From Planctomycetota bacterium (GTDB lineage Bacteria; Planctomycetota; UBA1135; UBA2386): a stretch of DNA of 64,000 bases. The translations under genes and the position numbers were made by a program. Under the pieces are notes generated by a model. The model saw nothing but the letters and a program-made list of their open reading frames with translations. It had not been told where the DNA came from and did not search any database. This document shows, piece after piece, positions 17,420 through 27,082 of the stretch; the first letter of the stretch is position 1, and each line of letters begins with the position of its first letter. Location: the NCBI GenBank assembly GCA_020638695.1, contig JACKIB010000002.1:124001-188000 (forward strand). The letters run 5' to 3'.

Positions 17420-18577
17420 GTGCCTCACACCTCTCTCGCTGCATCTCCGCTCCTGCTTCCACGACCACACCGCCGCGGTGGGGTGGCCTATGCGGTGGTC
17501 GCGGTCTTCGGTCTGCTGACGACCGCCGCTGCGCAGCGCTACGTGACGTCGCCACCCGGCTTCGAGAACAGACAGGGGACCCGCGAAGCCTACATGCACA
17601 GCTTCGGCGCCTACACCGACGGGCGGCAGATGTACCTCGACGGCGATTTCCGCAGTCGCAGCCTGACGCTGACCGAGATCGCGTTCCGTCCGGTAGCCCC
17701 GTATTCGCCCTCCGGCGACAACGGCGGTCGGACGTGGACCGCGGTCAGCCTGGAGATCGCCGAAACCGATCTGGACCTGGGGGCCTCGGCCACGTTCAGC
17801 GCGAACCTGCTCACCACACCCACCCAGGTGTTCAGCGCATCGGTGACCTTCCCGACTTTGACCAGTCGACCGCCATGGCCGGCTCCGTGGGCGATCCAAC
17901 TGCCGTTCACTCGTTCGTACAACCACTCGGGGATCCGCGACCTGGCGCTCGACTTCCGGTTCTGGAACGGCACTCCGACGATTGGCAACTGGTCGCGGCA
18001 CTACAGTGTCGACGGAGTGAACGCGCAACCAGAGACGCGCGGGATCAGCTTTCGTTGGGGTAACGGCTACACCGCGTGCGTGGACTCTGGCGCGACGGCC
18101 CAGGCCGATCTCGGGGTGCAGGCAGTGTCGTACGGCCCCTGGCATCCGGACCTCACGCTGCGTGGCAACGTCAAGGTGCGCACCACCAGCTCATACACCG
18201 CCCCTCGTGCGCTGGTCGTCCACGTCCTCAGCGAGAACTCCGTCGACTTGCCGTTCTACGGACAACCGTGCGGACGTCTGTTCCTCGACCTGGGCAAGCC
18301 GCTGGCGATCGAGTACCTCACCGCGGACGTGTTCGGCCTGGCGCGGCATGACTGGCCACTCGCGCCAGCGATCTACGGGTTCCTGTACGGCCAGGCGGCG
18401 TGGTGCGACTCACGAACCGGGGCGATCCGCGCCACGCATGCGACGGCCTGCGACCTCGAAGAGCGACCCGACCCGACCCGCCGCGAGATCGTCGAGTCCA
18501 CCGGGCACGGACCGACCGGCGGCTTGGTGCTTCGCGACCTGCTCGACGATGCCCCGCTGTGGCGCTACCGCTACTGA
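17420..18577 (+). CDS. Secreted protein of unknown function
   Basis: 385 aa from a GTG start with an Arg-rich N-terminus and hydrophobic stretch AYAVVAVFGLLTTAAAQ, consistent with Sec export; the true start could be a later GTG. The mature protein is aromatic-rich with WTAVSLEIAETDLDLG, IRDLALDFRFWNGTP and a paired-Cys C-terminal half (TACVDSG, GQPCGRLF, AAWCDSR, ATACDLEE). This style is common among secreted proteins of the lineage and the sequence has no family I recognise. It converges on the SLC13 gene with a 14-bp gap. Confidence 0.65.
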   Translation: MPHTSLAASPLLLPRPHRRGGVAYAVVAVFGLLTTAAAQRYVTSPPGFENRQGTREAYMHSFGAYTDGRQMYLDGDFRSRSLTLTEIAFRPVAPYSPSGDNGGRTWTAVSLEIAETDLDLGASATFSANLLTTPTQVFSASVTFPTLTSRPPWPAPWAIQLPFTRSYNHSGIRDLALDFRFWNGTPTIGNWSRHYSVDGVNAQPETRGISFRWGNGYTACVDSGATAQADLGVQAVSYGPWHPDLTLRGNVKVRTTSSYTAPRALVVHVLSENSVDLPFYGQPCGRLFLDLGKPLAIEYLTADVFGLARHDWPLAPAIYGFLYGQAAWCDSRTGAIRATHATACDLEERPDPTRREIVESTGHGPTGGLVLRDLLDDAPLWRYRY

Positions 18578-18591
18578 CGCACACCGCACGA

Positions 18592-20064
18592 TCAACCCCG
18601 TAGGGTCGGCACCAGCCAAACCGCGGCGGCGGTGACGAGGACGATCGACCACAGGTTGAGCCAGAATCCGACACGCACCATCTGCGGGACGGTCACGTAA
18701 CCGGAACCGAACACGATCGCATTGGGCGGCGTGGCGACCGGCAGCATGAACGCCATCGAAGCGGACAACGCGGCGGCCGACATCAGCACCAGGGGGTCCA
18801 CCCCCAATCCCGAAGCTGCCCCGGCCATCACCGGCATGGCCATCGTGGCGGTAGCGAGATTCGAGGTCACCTCGGTCAAGAACACGAACAGCGCCGCGAC
18901 GGTGAGCACCACCAGCCACGCCGGCAGCGCGTGGAGCCCCGCGACCGTGGCACCGATCCACGCCGCGAGACCCGAAGTGCGCATGGCTTCGGCCAGCGAC
19001 AGCCCACCGCCGAACAACACCAGCACGCCCCACGGGATCTCGCGGGCTGTGTTCCAGTCGAGCACGAACACGCCACGCCGGCGGTCGACCGGTAGAGCGA
19101 ACAACACCACCGCGGCGACCATGGCGATCGTCGAGTCCTTGACCGCCGGCGCGAGACTCCCGATCCCCGGCACGGTTAGCGACCCGAACGCCTTCGGTTC
19201 GCGCACCACCCACGCCAGGGCGGTGCACACGAACACCACCGCGACCGACAACTCGCCCCGGGACATCGGCCCGAGCCCCCGCCGTTGTTCGGCCAACAGC
19301 TGACTCGCGTCGGCACGCACCGCTTCCGGCGGGAACAACCGCACCAAGAGCAGCCAACCGGCCGGGACCAGCAGCACGGTCATGGGTACGCCCACCAGCA
19401 TCCAGTCGACGAAGCCGATTTCGACCCCGAGCAGCTTGCTCGCCTGGGCCGCCAGAACCACGTTCGGTGGCGTACCGATCAACGTCGCCACCCCTCCCAT
19501 GGTCGAGGCGTAGGCAATCCCGAGCAGCAAACAGATGCCGAGCTCGTAGGGCCCGGAGCTGTCCAACGGACGGAACAACCGCCCGACCGCCAACGCGATC
19601 GGCAGCATCATCGCGGTGGTTGCGGTGTTCGAGATCCACATCGAGACGAACGCCGAGGCCACCATGAAACCGAGCACCAGGCGGCGCGGCCCCGTGCCGA
19701 CCAGCGAGACCACGGAAAGTGCGATCCGCTTGTGCAGTCCCCACCGCTCCATCGCCGCGGCCAACATGAACCCGCCCATCTGCAGGAACACCAACTCGTT
19801 GGCGTAGCTGCGCGCGCTCGCCGCCATGTCGGCGATGCCGGCCAGTGGCAGGAGCACCAGCGGCAGCAACGCGGTCGCCGGGATCGGCACCGCCTCCGTC
19901 ACCCACCAAATGGCCATCCACGCGGCTACCGCAGCAGTGCGCCAGCCCGCAGCCGACAAGTCGCCGGGCCCGGGCAACAGCAACATGAAGGCAAACGCCG
20001 CGGGACCGAGCCACAAGCCGACGCGCTGTCCCACGCCGGCGTTGCCCGCGGCATCGCGACTCAA
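18592..20064 (-). CDS. SLC13/DASS-family sodium-coupled anion transporter
   Basis: 490 aa with about 11-12 hydrophobic helices. Family hallmarks are all visible: IWWVTEAVPIPATALLPLV near residue 55, QMGGFMLAAAMERWGLHKRI, the first SNT motif in WISNTATTAMMLP, GTPPNVVL, and the second half repeat ending VATPPNAIVFGSG. Such proteins import di/tricarboxylates or sulfate with Na+. The start used is TTG at 20064, overlapping the stop of the upstream gene (TTGA); a GTG at 20034 is an alternative. Last gene of an overlapping five-gene minus-strand chain. Confidence 0.9.
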   Translation of the reverse strand: MSRDAAGNAGVGQRVGLWLGPAAFAFMLLLPGPGDLSAAGWRTAAVAAWMAIWWVTEAVPIPATALLPLVLLPLAGIADMAASARSYANELVFLQMGGFMLAAAMERWGLHKRIALSVVSLVGTGPRRLVLGFMVASAFVSMWISNTATTAMMLPIALAVGRLFRPLDSSGPYELGICLLLGIAYASTMGGVATLIGTPPNVVLAAQASKLLGVEIGFVDWMLVGVPMTVLLVPAGWLLLVRLFPPEAVRADASQLLAEQRRGLGPMSRGELSVAVVFVCTALAWVVREPKAFGSLTVPGIGSLAPAVKDSTIAMVAAVVLFALPVDRRRGVFVLDWNTAREIPWGVLVLFGGGLSLAEAMRTSGLAAWIGATVAGLHALPAWLVVLTVAALFVFLTEVTSNLATATMAMPVMAGAASGLGVDPLVLMSAAALSASMAFMLPVATPPNAIVFGSGYVTVPQMVRVGFWLNLWSIVLVTAAAVWLVPTLRG

Positions 20065-21368
20065 CGCGGTCTCCCCGACGGGGTTGCCGGCGTGATGCGC
20101 TCCAACAGCATCCGGCCGGAGTCCAAGGTCAACCTGCAGTGCTCCAGCAGATCCACACCGAGCACCCCGTGCACCGGGAACGATGACTCACTCAACCGTT
20201 CGACCACCGGTAGTTCGACGTTGGCGAACTTGACCGCGGAGACCCGCAGCACCAGGCCGACCACCTTGCGGGCGATGAAACCGCGACCGCGCAGGCTGCG
20301 GGCTTGCCGATGGTCCGGAATCGCCCGACCCGCGCCTCCGGGAAGAACGCGCATGCCGACGTCGGTGAGGCTGCTCTGCCCAGCGGCGGTATCGAGGATG
20401 AACCACATCGCGACCCCGTCGACCTCCACAGGGACCAACAGGCAACCGTCCACGAACAAGCAAGCTGCGGTGTCCGGCTCGCGCAGGCCCCGCGGGCGCT
20501 CGAATCGCGCCACATGCTGCGGGAGATCGCACACCATGCGGAACGCGTGCAGCACATCGAGTCCGACGATCGCGCTCGGCGCGTGATCGGGCCCGCCATA
20601 CCAATCGCGTAGCGCCAGCCGTTCGTCCTCGACCACGATCACCGGCAGCGGCCCGACGCCGACCCCGGCGATCGTCAGCGAAGGCAGCACGCCGATCCAC
20701 GCGCTGCACTTCTCGCCGAGGCTGTCGCGGACCATGCCGAATTCGCTCAAGCCGGCAACTCCGACCTCGTCGGCGAACGACTTGCTCAACGTGCACATGC
20801 TGGACCCGGTGTCGAGCAAGCCCAGCCGCTGCTTGTCGCCGAACCCGCACACCATCGCCGGCCAGGTTCCGCCGAACAGTTTGGTTTCGACCGGCCGGTA
20901 GTCCGGCTCGGGTCGCACGTAGCCGAGCAACTGCGCGATACCGGCCACGGCACGCCGTTGCTCCGCGCGCGGTCCACTGTCCCCGCCGTGGAGGAAGTGG
21001 GCACTCTCGCTGTACTTGCCGAGTCGGAACAACAGCTCGCCGATCTGGCCGTCGAGCTCGCGCCGACTGATCGAACGCAGGTTGTCGTTGCGCCGCAGTT
21101 CGAGCAGCAAGCGGAGCGCCTCTTGGTCGCGTCCCTGCATGCGCCGCAACTCGATGCTCCACCGCAGCACGGCTTCGTCGTTGCGGAAGCGGACACGCGC
21201 CCTCTCCAGCAGGTCGGCCGCCAGCTGCACATTCCCCTTGCCCAGCTCCCGCCGTGCGGATGCGACGTACTGCTGCGCCGACTCGACTTCCGCCTCGTTC
21301 CACCAATAGGCACAACCGCCCCCGCTGACGGCGAGCGCGAGCAGCAGGGCATCAGTTGGTCGTGACAT
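20061..21368 (-). CDS. Tandem retropepsin-like aspartyl protease lipoprotein
   Basis: 435 aa. The N-terminus has a signal with Cys19 (SGGGC) that could be lipidated. Residues about 25-150 are TPR-like helices (SARRELGKGNVQLAADLLERA). Two aspartyl-protease half sites follow: LLDTGSS with Asp186 and FILDTAAG with Asp326, each paired with a later hydrophobic-hydrophobic-Gly motif (AIVGLDVLHAF and GVLGVDLLEHC). The protein therefore seems to contain two fused retropepsin-type domains that could form one pseudo-dimeric active site. It overlaps the upstream lipoprotein gene by 17 nt. Confidence 0.78.
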   Translation of the reverse strand: MSRPTDALLLALAVSGGGCAYWWNEAEVESAQQYVASARRELGKGNVQLAADLLERARVRFRNDEAVLRWSIELRRMQGRDQEALRLLLELRRNDNLRSISRRELDGQIGELLFRLGKYSESAHFLHGGDSGPRAEQRRAVAGIAQLLGYVRPEPDYRPVETKLFGGTWPAMVCGFGDKQRLGLLDTGSSMCTLSKSFADEVGVAGLSEFGMVRDSLGEKCSAWIGVLPSLTIAGVGVGPLPVIVVEDERLALRDWYGGPDHAPSAIVGLDVLHAFRMVCDLPQHVARFERPRGLREPDTAACLFVDGCLLVPVEVDGVAMWFILDTAAGQSSLTDVGMRVLPGGAGRAIPDHRQARSLRGRGFIARKVVGLVLRVSAVKFANVELPVVERLSESSFPVHGVLGVDLLEHCRLTLDSGRMLLERITPATPSGRPR

Positions 21369-24045
21369 CGAAGCTCACGCTGGAGAACGCGCGCACCTTG
21401 CGCACCGCTTCCGGCATCCCGACCCAGTTTGCCAACGAGCGGTGCAGCGTCTGGCTCTTGGTGAGCGACGGATGTACCAGCGCGCCCTCATCGACTCGAC
21501 CGCAGATCAGCGACAGCTTCCAGGTCAGTCCGGGCACCAACACCTTCGCCACGTCGTCCGGGAGCTCGCGGAACGTGAACGAAGCGGTGTCGAACGGCAA
21601 CAGGACGGTCCAGTCCCGTACCTCGGTCGCGGTCTCGCTGCGCAGCGTCAGGACACCGTAGTGGCAGGTTCCGGGCAGGATGAAGTCGACCGTGAAGCCC
21701 GTGCTCGGCACGACTGCGCTGACCGCTGGGGTGTTCACCGCGGGCACCGGCATCATCGCGCGGGTCGGCACTGCCACGCCGTCGATCTCGCCGTAGATCT
21801 GCTGGGTGATGGTCGCCCCACCGACCACCGCGCGGCCTCCGACGCCGACCAAGTAGTGCGAAAGGGCAGTCGGCAGCGGCGGCAGACGCAGCGCGAGATC
21901 GGCACTGCCGGACGACGTCAAGCTCGTGCCACCGATGCCGCGCGCGATGTCGAGAATCAGACCGTCGGGCAGCCGCCCAGCGACGTCGAACCACATCGCT
22001 GCATCATCGATCGCAGGGTGACGGTCGACGCGAGCGTTGGCAAACGTGAAGGTGGAGGTCGCGAGCAGATCGAGTGGGACGTCCAGCGAAGTCGTGGTCC
22101 CCTCCTGCACCGACAGATCGCGGCGGATCCCCATCCGATCTAGGGTGAACGCCGAACCCGCGGCGTTGCCCTCCACGGCGACCAAGTGCGCAGTACCCCT
22201 GGCTAGCCCCAGACGGTAGGAGGTGCTGGACGCCGACGGCTCCTCGAACACGGGGACGCCGATCCGCGGCGTCCGCCCCAGGAAGACCTGGTCGTAGAAG
22301 TCCTGTTCGGTCATCGCTCCACTGGCACGGATCCGCCGCGTGTTTCCACCGGCGGAGCCCGTCAGGTCACCGCGGTAGATGCCGAAGCGGCGGAAGCTGC
22401 CGAGACGCTGATGCCGCGCCCGTTCGACCGGAATCTCCAACCGCCCGGTGTCGGGCGCCACGACGGTGAACGCAGCGATCACCGTACGACCGTCGCGTTC
22501 GGTCCGGTGCACGGTGGTGATCTGTCCCTTGTTCGGGATTCCCGCTCCGATGAACCCATTGAAGTCGGTGAACCCCAAGTAGCCCTTCTTCGGCTCGGTG
22601 CCGAGCACCGCACCGACGCCGTACACCGGCCCGGTCCCGAAGCTGTCGTAGGCTTGCAGGACGGTTCCCCCGCGCGCGTCGGGCCGCCAAACCTCTTCGC
22701 TGGCCCAGATCGATACCGGGTAATCGTTGCTGTAGGGCACCACGAAGTAGCGCGCCCAGCTGCGGGCGATCAGCACTTCGTCACGTGGCTTGGTGGTCAA
22801 GAACCCGACCGTGTCGGCCGCCATCTCCTCGAACTCGACGACCGCATCTTCGCCGCCGTTGCCATCACCCACCGTCAACCCGCGTGCCGCACTACCGCGC
22901 AACCGCCGGTAGGAATCGCGCCGGCCGCGGTCGATCATGAGCACGCGGACGTTGGCGGACCGGCGGACCGGCAGCGATTGCGTTCCGATGTCGACCGATG
23001 CGCTGGTGATCGGCACGTCCACTGCAGCCCGCACCGGGAGCAGGTAGCGTCCACCGGTCAGCTCGAGGCGCACCGTGCGATCGGCGCCACCGCTCGGCCG
23101 CGCGACGTCGAGTGCGAAGATCCCGTCCCCCAGTGTTCGGCCGAATGCCTGCGGAGCCCGCACCAGCACGCCATCGACCGGCAACCCGTCGGAGTCGACC
23201 ACCTTGCCGACCACCCGGGTCGTGGCGGGCGCACTCGTCGCGAAGCAGTACAGGCCCCCTGACTTCACCGACCCGTCCGGCGCAACGACCCGTCCAGCGG
23301 ACTCGACTCCGCTGCCTACCGCTTCCCAACTGCCGCTGGTCGGATTCAGGCGATACAGCAGGACCGATTGCGACGGAGTCAGGGCGAGTTCGTCGGCCGG
23401 CACGGACACCCTCGCCCCTATTGCGAACTGCACCGACTCGGGGTGCAGCAAGAAGGCCCGCGACGTGACCGTCGTGCCGGGTTGGTCGAAAGTCGGCGGA
23501 ACGTGTTCGGCAGCGAGCTTGGCCACGCGCAGCGTCACGCTGGCGGAGCCATCGCCCACGGTTTCTCCGTCCGGGATACCCAGGATCACGCCGGAGACCG
23601 CGGTGTCGTCGAGCGGTGAAGTGCCGGGTGGCTGCACGCCGGCTGGCAGGGTCAACTTCGCACTTCCGCCGACGTCCGGCAGGTAGGCCACGAACGGCAG
23701 TTCCCGGTTGCCCGGCACCGGGGCACGCAATTGCACGGTTCCGAGCATGCTCTGCGCGGTCGCGGCGGCGTGCGTCCCGTCGATGCCTACCACCCGCGTG
23801 CCCGATGGGGCGCCGCGCAGGAACGCGCGCCCGCGTTCCCCGGTTACCGATCGCGCGGTCGACCCGAGCACCGTGACCACCGCTCCGGTCACTGGCGCTC
23901 CCGCGTCATCGAACACGGTGACCCGGTAATCGATTTCGGTGATGGGCGTCAACTTGGGACCGATGTCCGAGCCACCGCCCCGGTGGCACGCTGCGAGCAC
24001 GACCCCCGCTGCAACCAGCGGCCCGATCGCCACTCGACAGCTCAT
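21352..24045 (-). CDS. Large lipoprotein with Ig/CNA-like beta domains
   Basis: 897 aa from the ATG at 24045, preceded by GGAGGG and overlapping the M28 stop; upstream codons in frame are antisense-like and rejected. Signal peptide ends in a clean lipobox VLAAC (Cys about 19). Residues about 35-110 resemble a carboxypeptidase-regulatory/CNA-B-like beta sandwich (YRVTVFDDAGAPVTGAVVTVLG), and a second such unit follows near VVGKVVDSDGLPVDGVLVRAP. The remaining 500 residues are beta-rich with no recognised catalytic motif. Probably an outer-surface or periplasmic lipoprotein working with the neighbouring peptidases. Confidence 0.72.
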   Translation of the reverse strand: MSCRVAIGPLVAAGVVLAACHRGGGSDIGPKLTPITEIDYRVTVFDDAGAPVTGAVVTVLGSTARSVTGERGRAFLRGAPSGTRVVGIDGTHAAATAQSMLGTVQLRAPVPGNRELPFVAYLPDVGGSAKLTLPAGVQPPGTSPLDDTAVSGVILGIPDGETVGDGSASVTLRVAKLAAEHVPPTFDQPGTTVTSRAFLLHPESVQFAIGARVSVPADELALTPSQSVLLYRLNPTSGSWEAVGSGVESAGRVVAPDGSVKSGGLYCFATSAPATTRVVGKVVDSDGLPVDGVLVRAPQAFGRTLGDGIFALDVARPSGGADRTVRLELTGGRYLLPVRAAVDVPITSASVDIGTQSLPVRRSANVRVLMIDRGRRDSYRRLRGSAARGLTVGDGNGGEDAVVEFEEMAADTVGFLTTKPRDEVLIARSWARYFVVPYSNDYPVSIWASEEVWRPDARGGTVLQAYDSFGTGPVYGVGAVLGTEPKKGYLGFTDFNGFIGAGIPNKGQITTVHRTERDGRTVIAAFTVVAPDTGRLEIPVERARHQRLGSFRRFGIYRGDLTGSAGGNTRRIRASGAMTEQDFYDQVFLGRTPRIGVPVFEEPSASSTSYRLGLARGTAHLVAVEGNAAGSAFTLDRMGIRRDLSVQEGTTTSLDVPLDLLATSTFTFANARVDRHPAIDDAAMWFDVAGRLPDGLILDIARGIGGTSLTSSGSADLALRLPPLPTALSHYLVGVGGRAVVGGATITQQIYGEIDGVAVPTRAMMPVPAVNTPAVSAVVPSTGFTVDFILPGTCHYGVLTLRSETATEVRDWTVLLPFDTASFTFRELPDDVAKVLVPGLTWKLSLICGRVDEGALVHPSLTKSQTLHRSLANWVGMPEAVRKVRAFSSVSFDVTTN

Positions 24046-25391
24046 CGGTCCCTCCGCCGCGCACGCCGCAAGTGGATCGCGTCCGGTTCCGGTGGTGTGA
24101 CCACCCGACTGCGACTGCCGTCGACACCTACGCTGCGCACTCCGACCACCACGTCGTCCAGGCACACGCCAGTGAGCACTGCGGTGAGCCCGCGCCGAGT
24201 GCTGCGCGGCTCGAGCATCGCGCTCGACTCCCAATCCGCCGCCGTGGTCTTGCGCCACACGGCCTCGTAGCCCTTCGCTCCGGTAACGGCGGGCCAGACC
24301 AGGGTGGTGTCGTACGCGGTCTGACTGCTGCGCACGGCGAGCCGATCCGGTGGTGGCGGCGCAGATGCCAACTGAGCCAGCAGCGCGACGTTCACCGAGG
24401 TCACCCGGGCGAGGTAGTCGAAGTCCATGAACTCGGGCAGGTCGCCGTACGGCTTGCCGTCGCGCGGGCGCACGTTCTGGTGCTGCCGCGAGTAGTCCTC
24501 GCGCGGCTCGGTGAACCGGACCGCCGGGAATCCTTGTTTGAAGAACGGGTTGTGGTCGCCGCCACGCCCGTAGCGGTCCCCGCGGTAGACCAACTCGACG
24601 CGCAACCCGTCGACGTGCCGGTGCGCCGCGTAGCTGGCGGCGCGCGCCAGGCTGCGCCCATCCGAGTCATTGCCGAACGCCGCATAGGAGAAGCAGCGCA
24701 GGTAGTCGCGTCGCCGCTTGCCATCCATCCCCAGGGTGTTGCCGACGATGTCGTTGGTGATCATGCCGTCGACCCGCACCCCCGCCTTGGCCAGTGCCTC
24801 GGCGTGCGCGGTCGAACCGAGCAGGCCCTGCTCCTCGCCGTCGTAGCAGACGAAGTGGATCGTCGCAGCGAAGCGGTGCCGGCACATTACGCGGCACGCC
24901 GCGAGCACCGCCGCGGTTCCGGACGCGTCGTCGTCAGCACCCGGTGCGTCGGCGCGCCCATCGGCACCATCCCCGTTGCGCGAGTCGTAGTGGCCCCCCA
25001 CCACGTACACCCGCGACGCGTCGCCGATCCCCGGCAGCGTGGCCACGACGTTGACCAGGTCGACTTCGCGACGCAGCCGCGACGCCGGTCGCCGGAAGGT
25101 CTCGCGCTGCACCTTCAGCCGCCCACCGCTCGACTGCACCATCGCCTGGAACTGGCGCTCGAGCCAGTCGCGCGCCGCCCCGGTGCCGCGCTGCGGCTGG
25201 TCGGTCGCCGACAGCACGTGGCGGGTACCGAACGCGACCAGCGCGATCACGTCGCGCTGCAAGTGTTCGGCGCGGATGCCGGAGAGCATCGAACGTACCG
25301 ATTCGTCGATCGGTTGCGGCGCGGCTTGAGCGACGATCGTCGCAACAAGGAAAACGGGCACCGAAGCGGCGCAGACCACACGTCGGGTCAT
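24042..25391 (-). CDS. Secreted M28 family aminopeptidase
   Basis: 449 aa starting at the ATG (25391) that overlaps the phosphoglycerate mutase stop. Signal sequence residues 5-24 end at IVAQAA. The M28 zinc ligands are recognisable: GGHYDSRN, GADDDASGTAAVL, YDGEEQGLLGS, TNDIVGN and the C-terminal His region DHNPFFKQGFPAVRFTE. These enzymes are di-zinc aminopeptidases acting on exported peptides. A C-terminal 100 residues (TLVWPAVTGAKGYEAVWRKT) look like a fibronectin-type III-like domain. The downstream lipoprotein gene is translationally coupled. Confidence 0.9.
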   Translation of the reverse strand: MTRRVVCAASVPVFLVATIVAQAAPQPIDESVRSMLSGIRAEHLQRDVIALVAFGTRHVLSATDQPQRGTGAARDWLERQFQAMVQSSGGRLKVQRETFRRPASRLRREVDLVNVVATLPGIGDASRVYVVGGHYDSRNGDGADGRADAPGADDDASGTAAVLAACRVMCRHRFAATIHFVCYDGEEQGLLGSTAHAEALAKAGVRVDGMITNDIVGNTLGMDGKRRRDYLRCFSYAAFGNDSDGRSLARAASYAAHRHVDGLRVELVYRGDRYGRGGDHNPFFKQGFPAVRFTEPREDYSRQHQNVRPRDGKPYGDLPEFMDFDYLARVTSVNVALLAQLASAPPPPDRLAVRSSQTAYDTTLVWPAVTGAKGYEAVWRKTTAADWESSAMLEPRSTRRGLTAVLTGVCLDDVVVGVRSVGVDGSRSRVVTPPEPDAIHLRRARRRDR

Positions 25392-26920
25392 AGCAGCGAG
25401 ATTCCGTCCATACTGGGGTGCTTCGACAGACCCATCAAGGGTAGCAGGGTCGGCGCGATGTCGCACAGCCGGCCGCCGCTCTTCATGGTCCGCCCGACCA
25501 GCGCCTCGCTGGCGAGAATCATCGGCACCGGGTTGGTGGTGTGCGCGGTGTGCGGTTCGCCGGTCTCGGGATCGCGCATCATCTCGCAGTTGCCGTGGTC
25601 GGCGGTGATCGCCACCGTGCCGCCGAGCTCCAGGTAGCGCGGCACGATCCGCGCCAGACAGCCGTCGAGGATCCGCACCGCCTCGACCGCCGCCGGCAGG
25701 ATGCCGGTGTGCCCGACCATGTCGGCGTTCGCGAAGTTCAGGATGGTCAACGCCGGCGGGTCCGCGGCGAGTTCGCGCAGCAGTCGGTCGGTGACCTCCG
25801 GGGCCGACATCGACGGTTGTAGGTCGTAGGTCGCCACCTTGGGGCTCGGCACCAGGACGCGCCGCTCGCCCGGGTACTCGCGCTCGTCGCCGCCGGACAG
25901 GAAGAAGGTGACGTGCGCGTACTTCTCGGTCTCGGCGATCCGCAGCTGCGACAACCCGGCCTCGCTGACCAATTGCGGGAAGATGTGGTCGAGCGACTGC
26001 GGGGTGAACGCCACCGGGCATGTGAAGTCCTCGCGGTAGCGGGTCATGGTAGCCAGGTGCAGGCGCGGCCGTCCCGTGCGCTCGAAGCCGTCGAACCGCT
26101 CCGCGGTGAGCGCCTCGGTCAGCTGCCGCGTGCGGTCGGTGCGGAAATTGAAAAACACACCGCTGTCGCCGTCCTGCACCCCACGCGCGTTCCCGATGAC
26201 CACCGGGAGCACGAACTCGTCACCCTTGTCGGCGGCATACGACGCTTCGATCGCCGCTAGCGCGGTCGGCGCCGTCGCGCCCCGCGCGTGCACCACCGCG
26301 TCGAACGCCAGCTTGGTCCGCTCCCATCGCTTGTCGCGGTCCATCGCGTAGTAGCGCCCCACCACGGTGGCGATCCGGCCGGTCCCGAGTTCCGCCATCG
26401 ACTGCTCGACCGCCGCGACGTAGCCGCGAGCCGAACGCGGGGGTGTGTCGCGCCCGTCGAGGAATGCGTGCAGCAACACGCGATCGCCGGTCAGCCCGCG
26501 GTCGCGGCACATCCGCAGCAAGGCGACGAGGTGTCGGTCCGAGCTGTGCACCCCACCATCGCTGCACAACCCCATCAGGTGCAGCACCCCGCCACTGCGC
26601 AGCGCGTGATCGATCGCACCGACCAACGCCGGGTTGGTGAAGAAGCCACCTTCCTCGATGCTGCGATCGATCCGGCTGATCTCCTGCCACACGATGCGCC
26701 CGGCACCGATGTTCAGGTGCCCGACCTCGGAATTGCCCATCAGACCGCACGGCAACCCGACGTCGTGACCGCTGCAGTCGAGCAAGGTGCTCGGATAGCG
26801 CTGCCGCAGATCGAGCAGGTAGCGCGGCTGGGCGACAGTGATCGCGTTGTCGGGCGAAGGCGCAGCCTCGCCGAAGCCGTCGAGGATGATCAGCGCCAGC
26901 GGCGCGGCATGGTCGGACAT
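25388..26920 (-). CDS. gpmI: 2,3-bisphosphoglycerate-independent phosphoglycerate mutase
   Basis: 510 aa, close to the 514 aa of the E. coli enzyme. Start at 26920 gives MSDHAAPLALIILDGFG, with metal ligand Asp14. The catalytic serine is Ser64 in LMGNSEVGHLNIGAGR; other hallmarks are HAFLDGRDTPP, NFRTDRTRQL, FANADMVGHTG and TADHGNCE. The enzyme interconverts 3- and 2-phosphoglycerate in the cytoplasm using two Mn2+ ions. It is unusual as the first gene of an overlapping chain that otherwise encodes exported proteases, a lipoprotein and a transporter. The cyclodeaminase-family gene lies 162 bp upstream. Confidence 0.96.
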   Translation of the reverse strand: MSDHAAPLALIILDGFGEAAPSPDNAITVAQPRYLLDLRQRYPSTLLDCSGHDVGLPCGLMGNSEVGHLNIGAGRIVWQEISRIDRSIEEGGFFTNPALVGAIDHALRSGGVLHLMGLCSDGGVHSSDRHLVALLRMCRDRGLTGDRVLLHAFLDGRDTPPRSARGYVAAVEQSMAELGTGRIATVVGRYYAMDRDKRWERTKLAFDAVVHARGATAPTALAAIEASYAADKGDEFVLPVVIGNARGVQDGDSGVFFNFRTDRTRQLTEALTAERFDGFERTGRPRLHLATMTRYREDFTCPVAFTPQSLDHIFPQLVSEAGLSQLRIAETEKYAHVTFFLSGGDEREYPGERRVLVPSPKVATYDLQPSMSAPEVTDRLLRELAADPPALTILNFANADMVGHTGILPAAVEAVRILDGCLARIVPRYLELGGTVAITADHGNCEMMRDPETGEPHTAHTTNPVPMILASEALVGRTMKSGGRLCDIAPTLLPLMGLSKHPSMDGISLL

Positions 26921-27082
26921 CTGAGGGAGGGGCTGTGGGCGCCGGACAGCGTATCGCGACACGAGCCGCACCCAAGGACCAGAGTCGGCACGGCGCCGCG
27001 GACGCCCCACGACCCCACCCCCTGCGAGGAATGGGGGCCTTCGATGATCTGCGCCGCACGTGGGGCCCGCGGCCCCTCGGGC

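Noticed and set aside
27000..27082. CCCCC/GGGGG hairpin between gpmI and the cyclodeaminase gene as a terminator
   Set aside because: No T tract on the minus strand where it would be needed.
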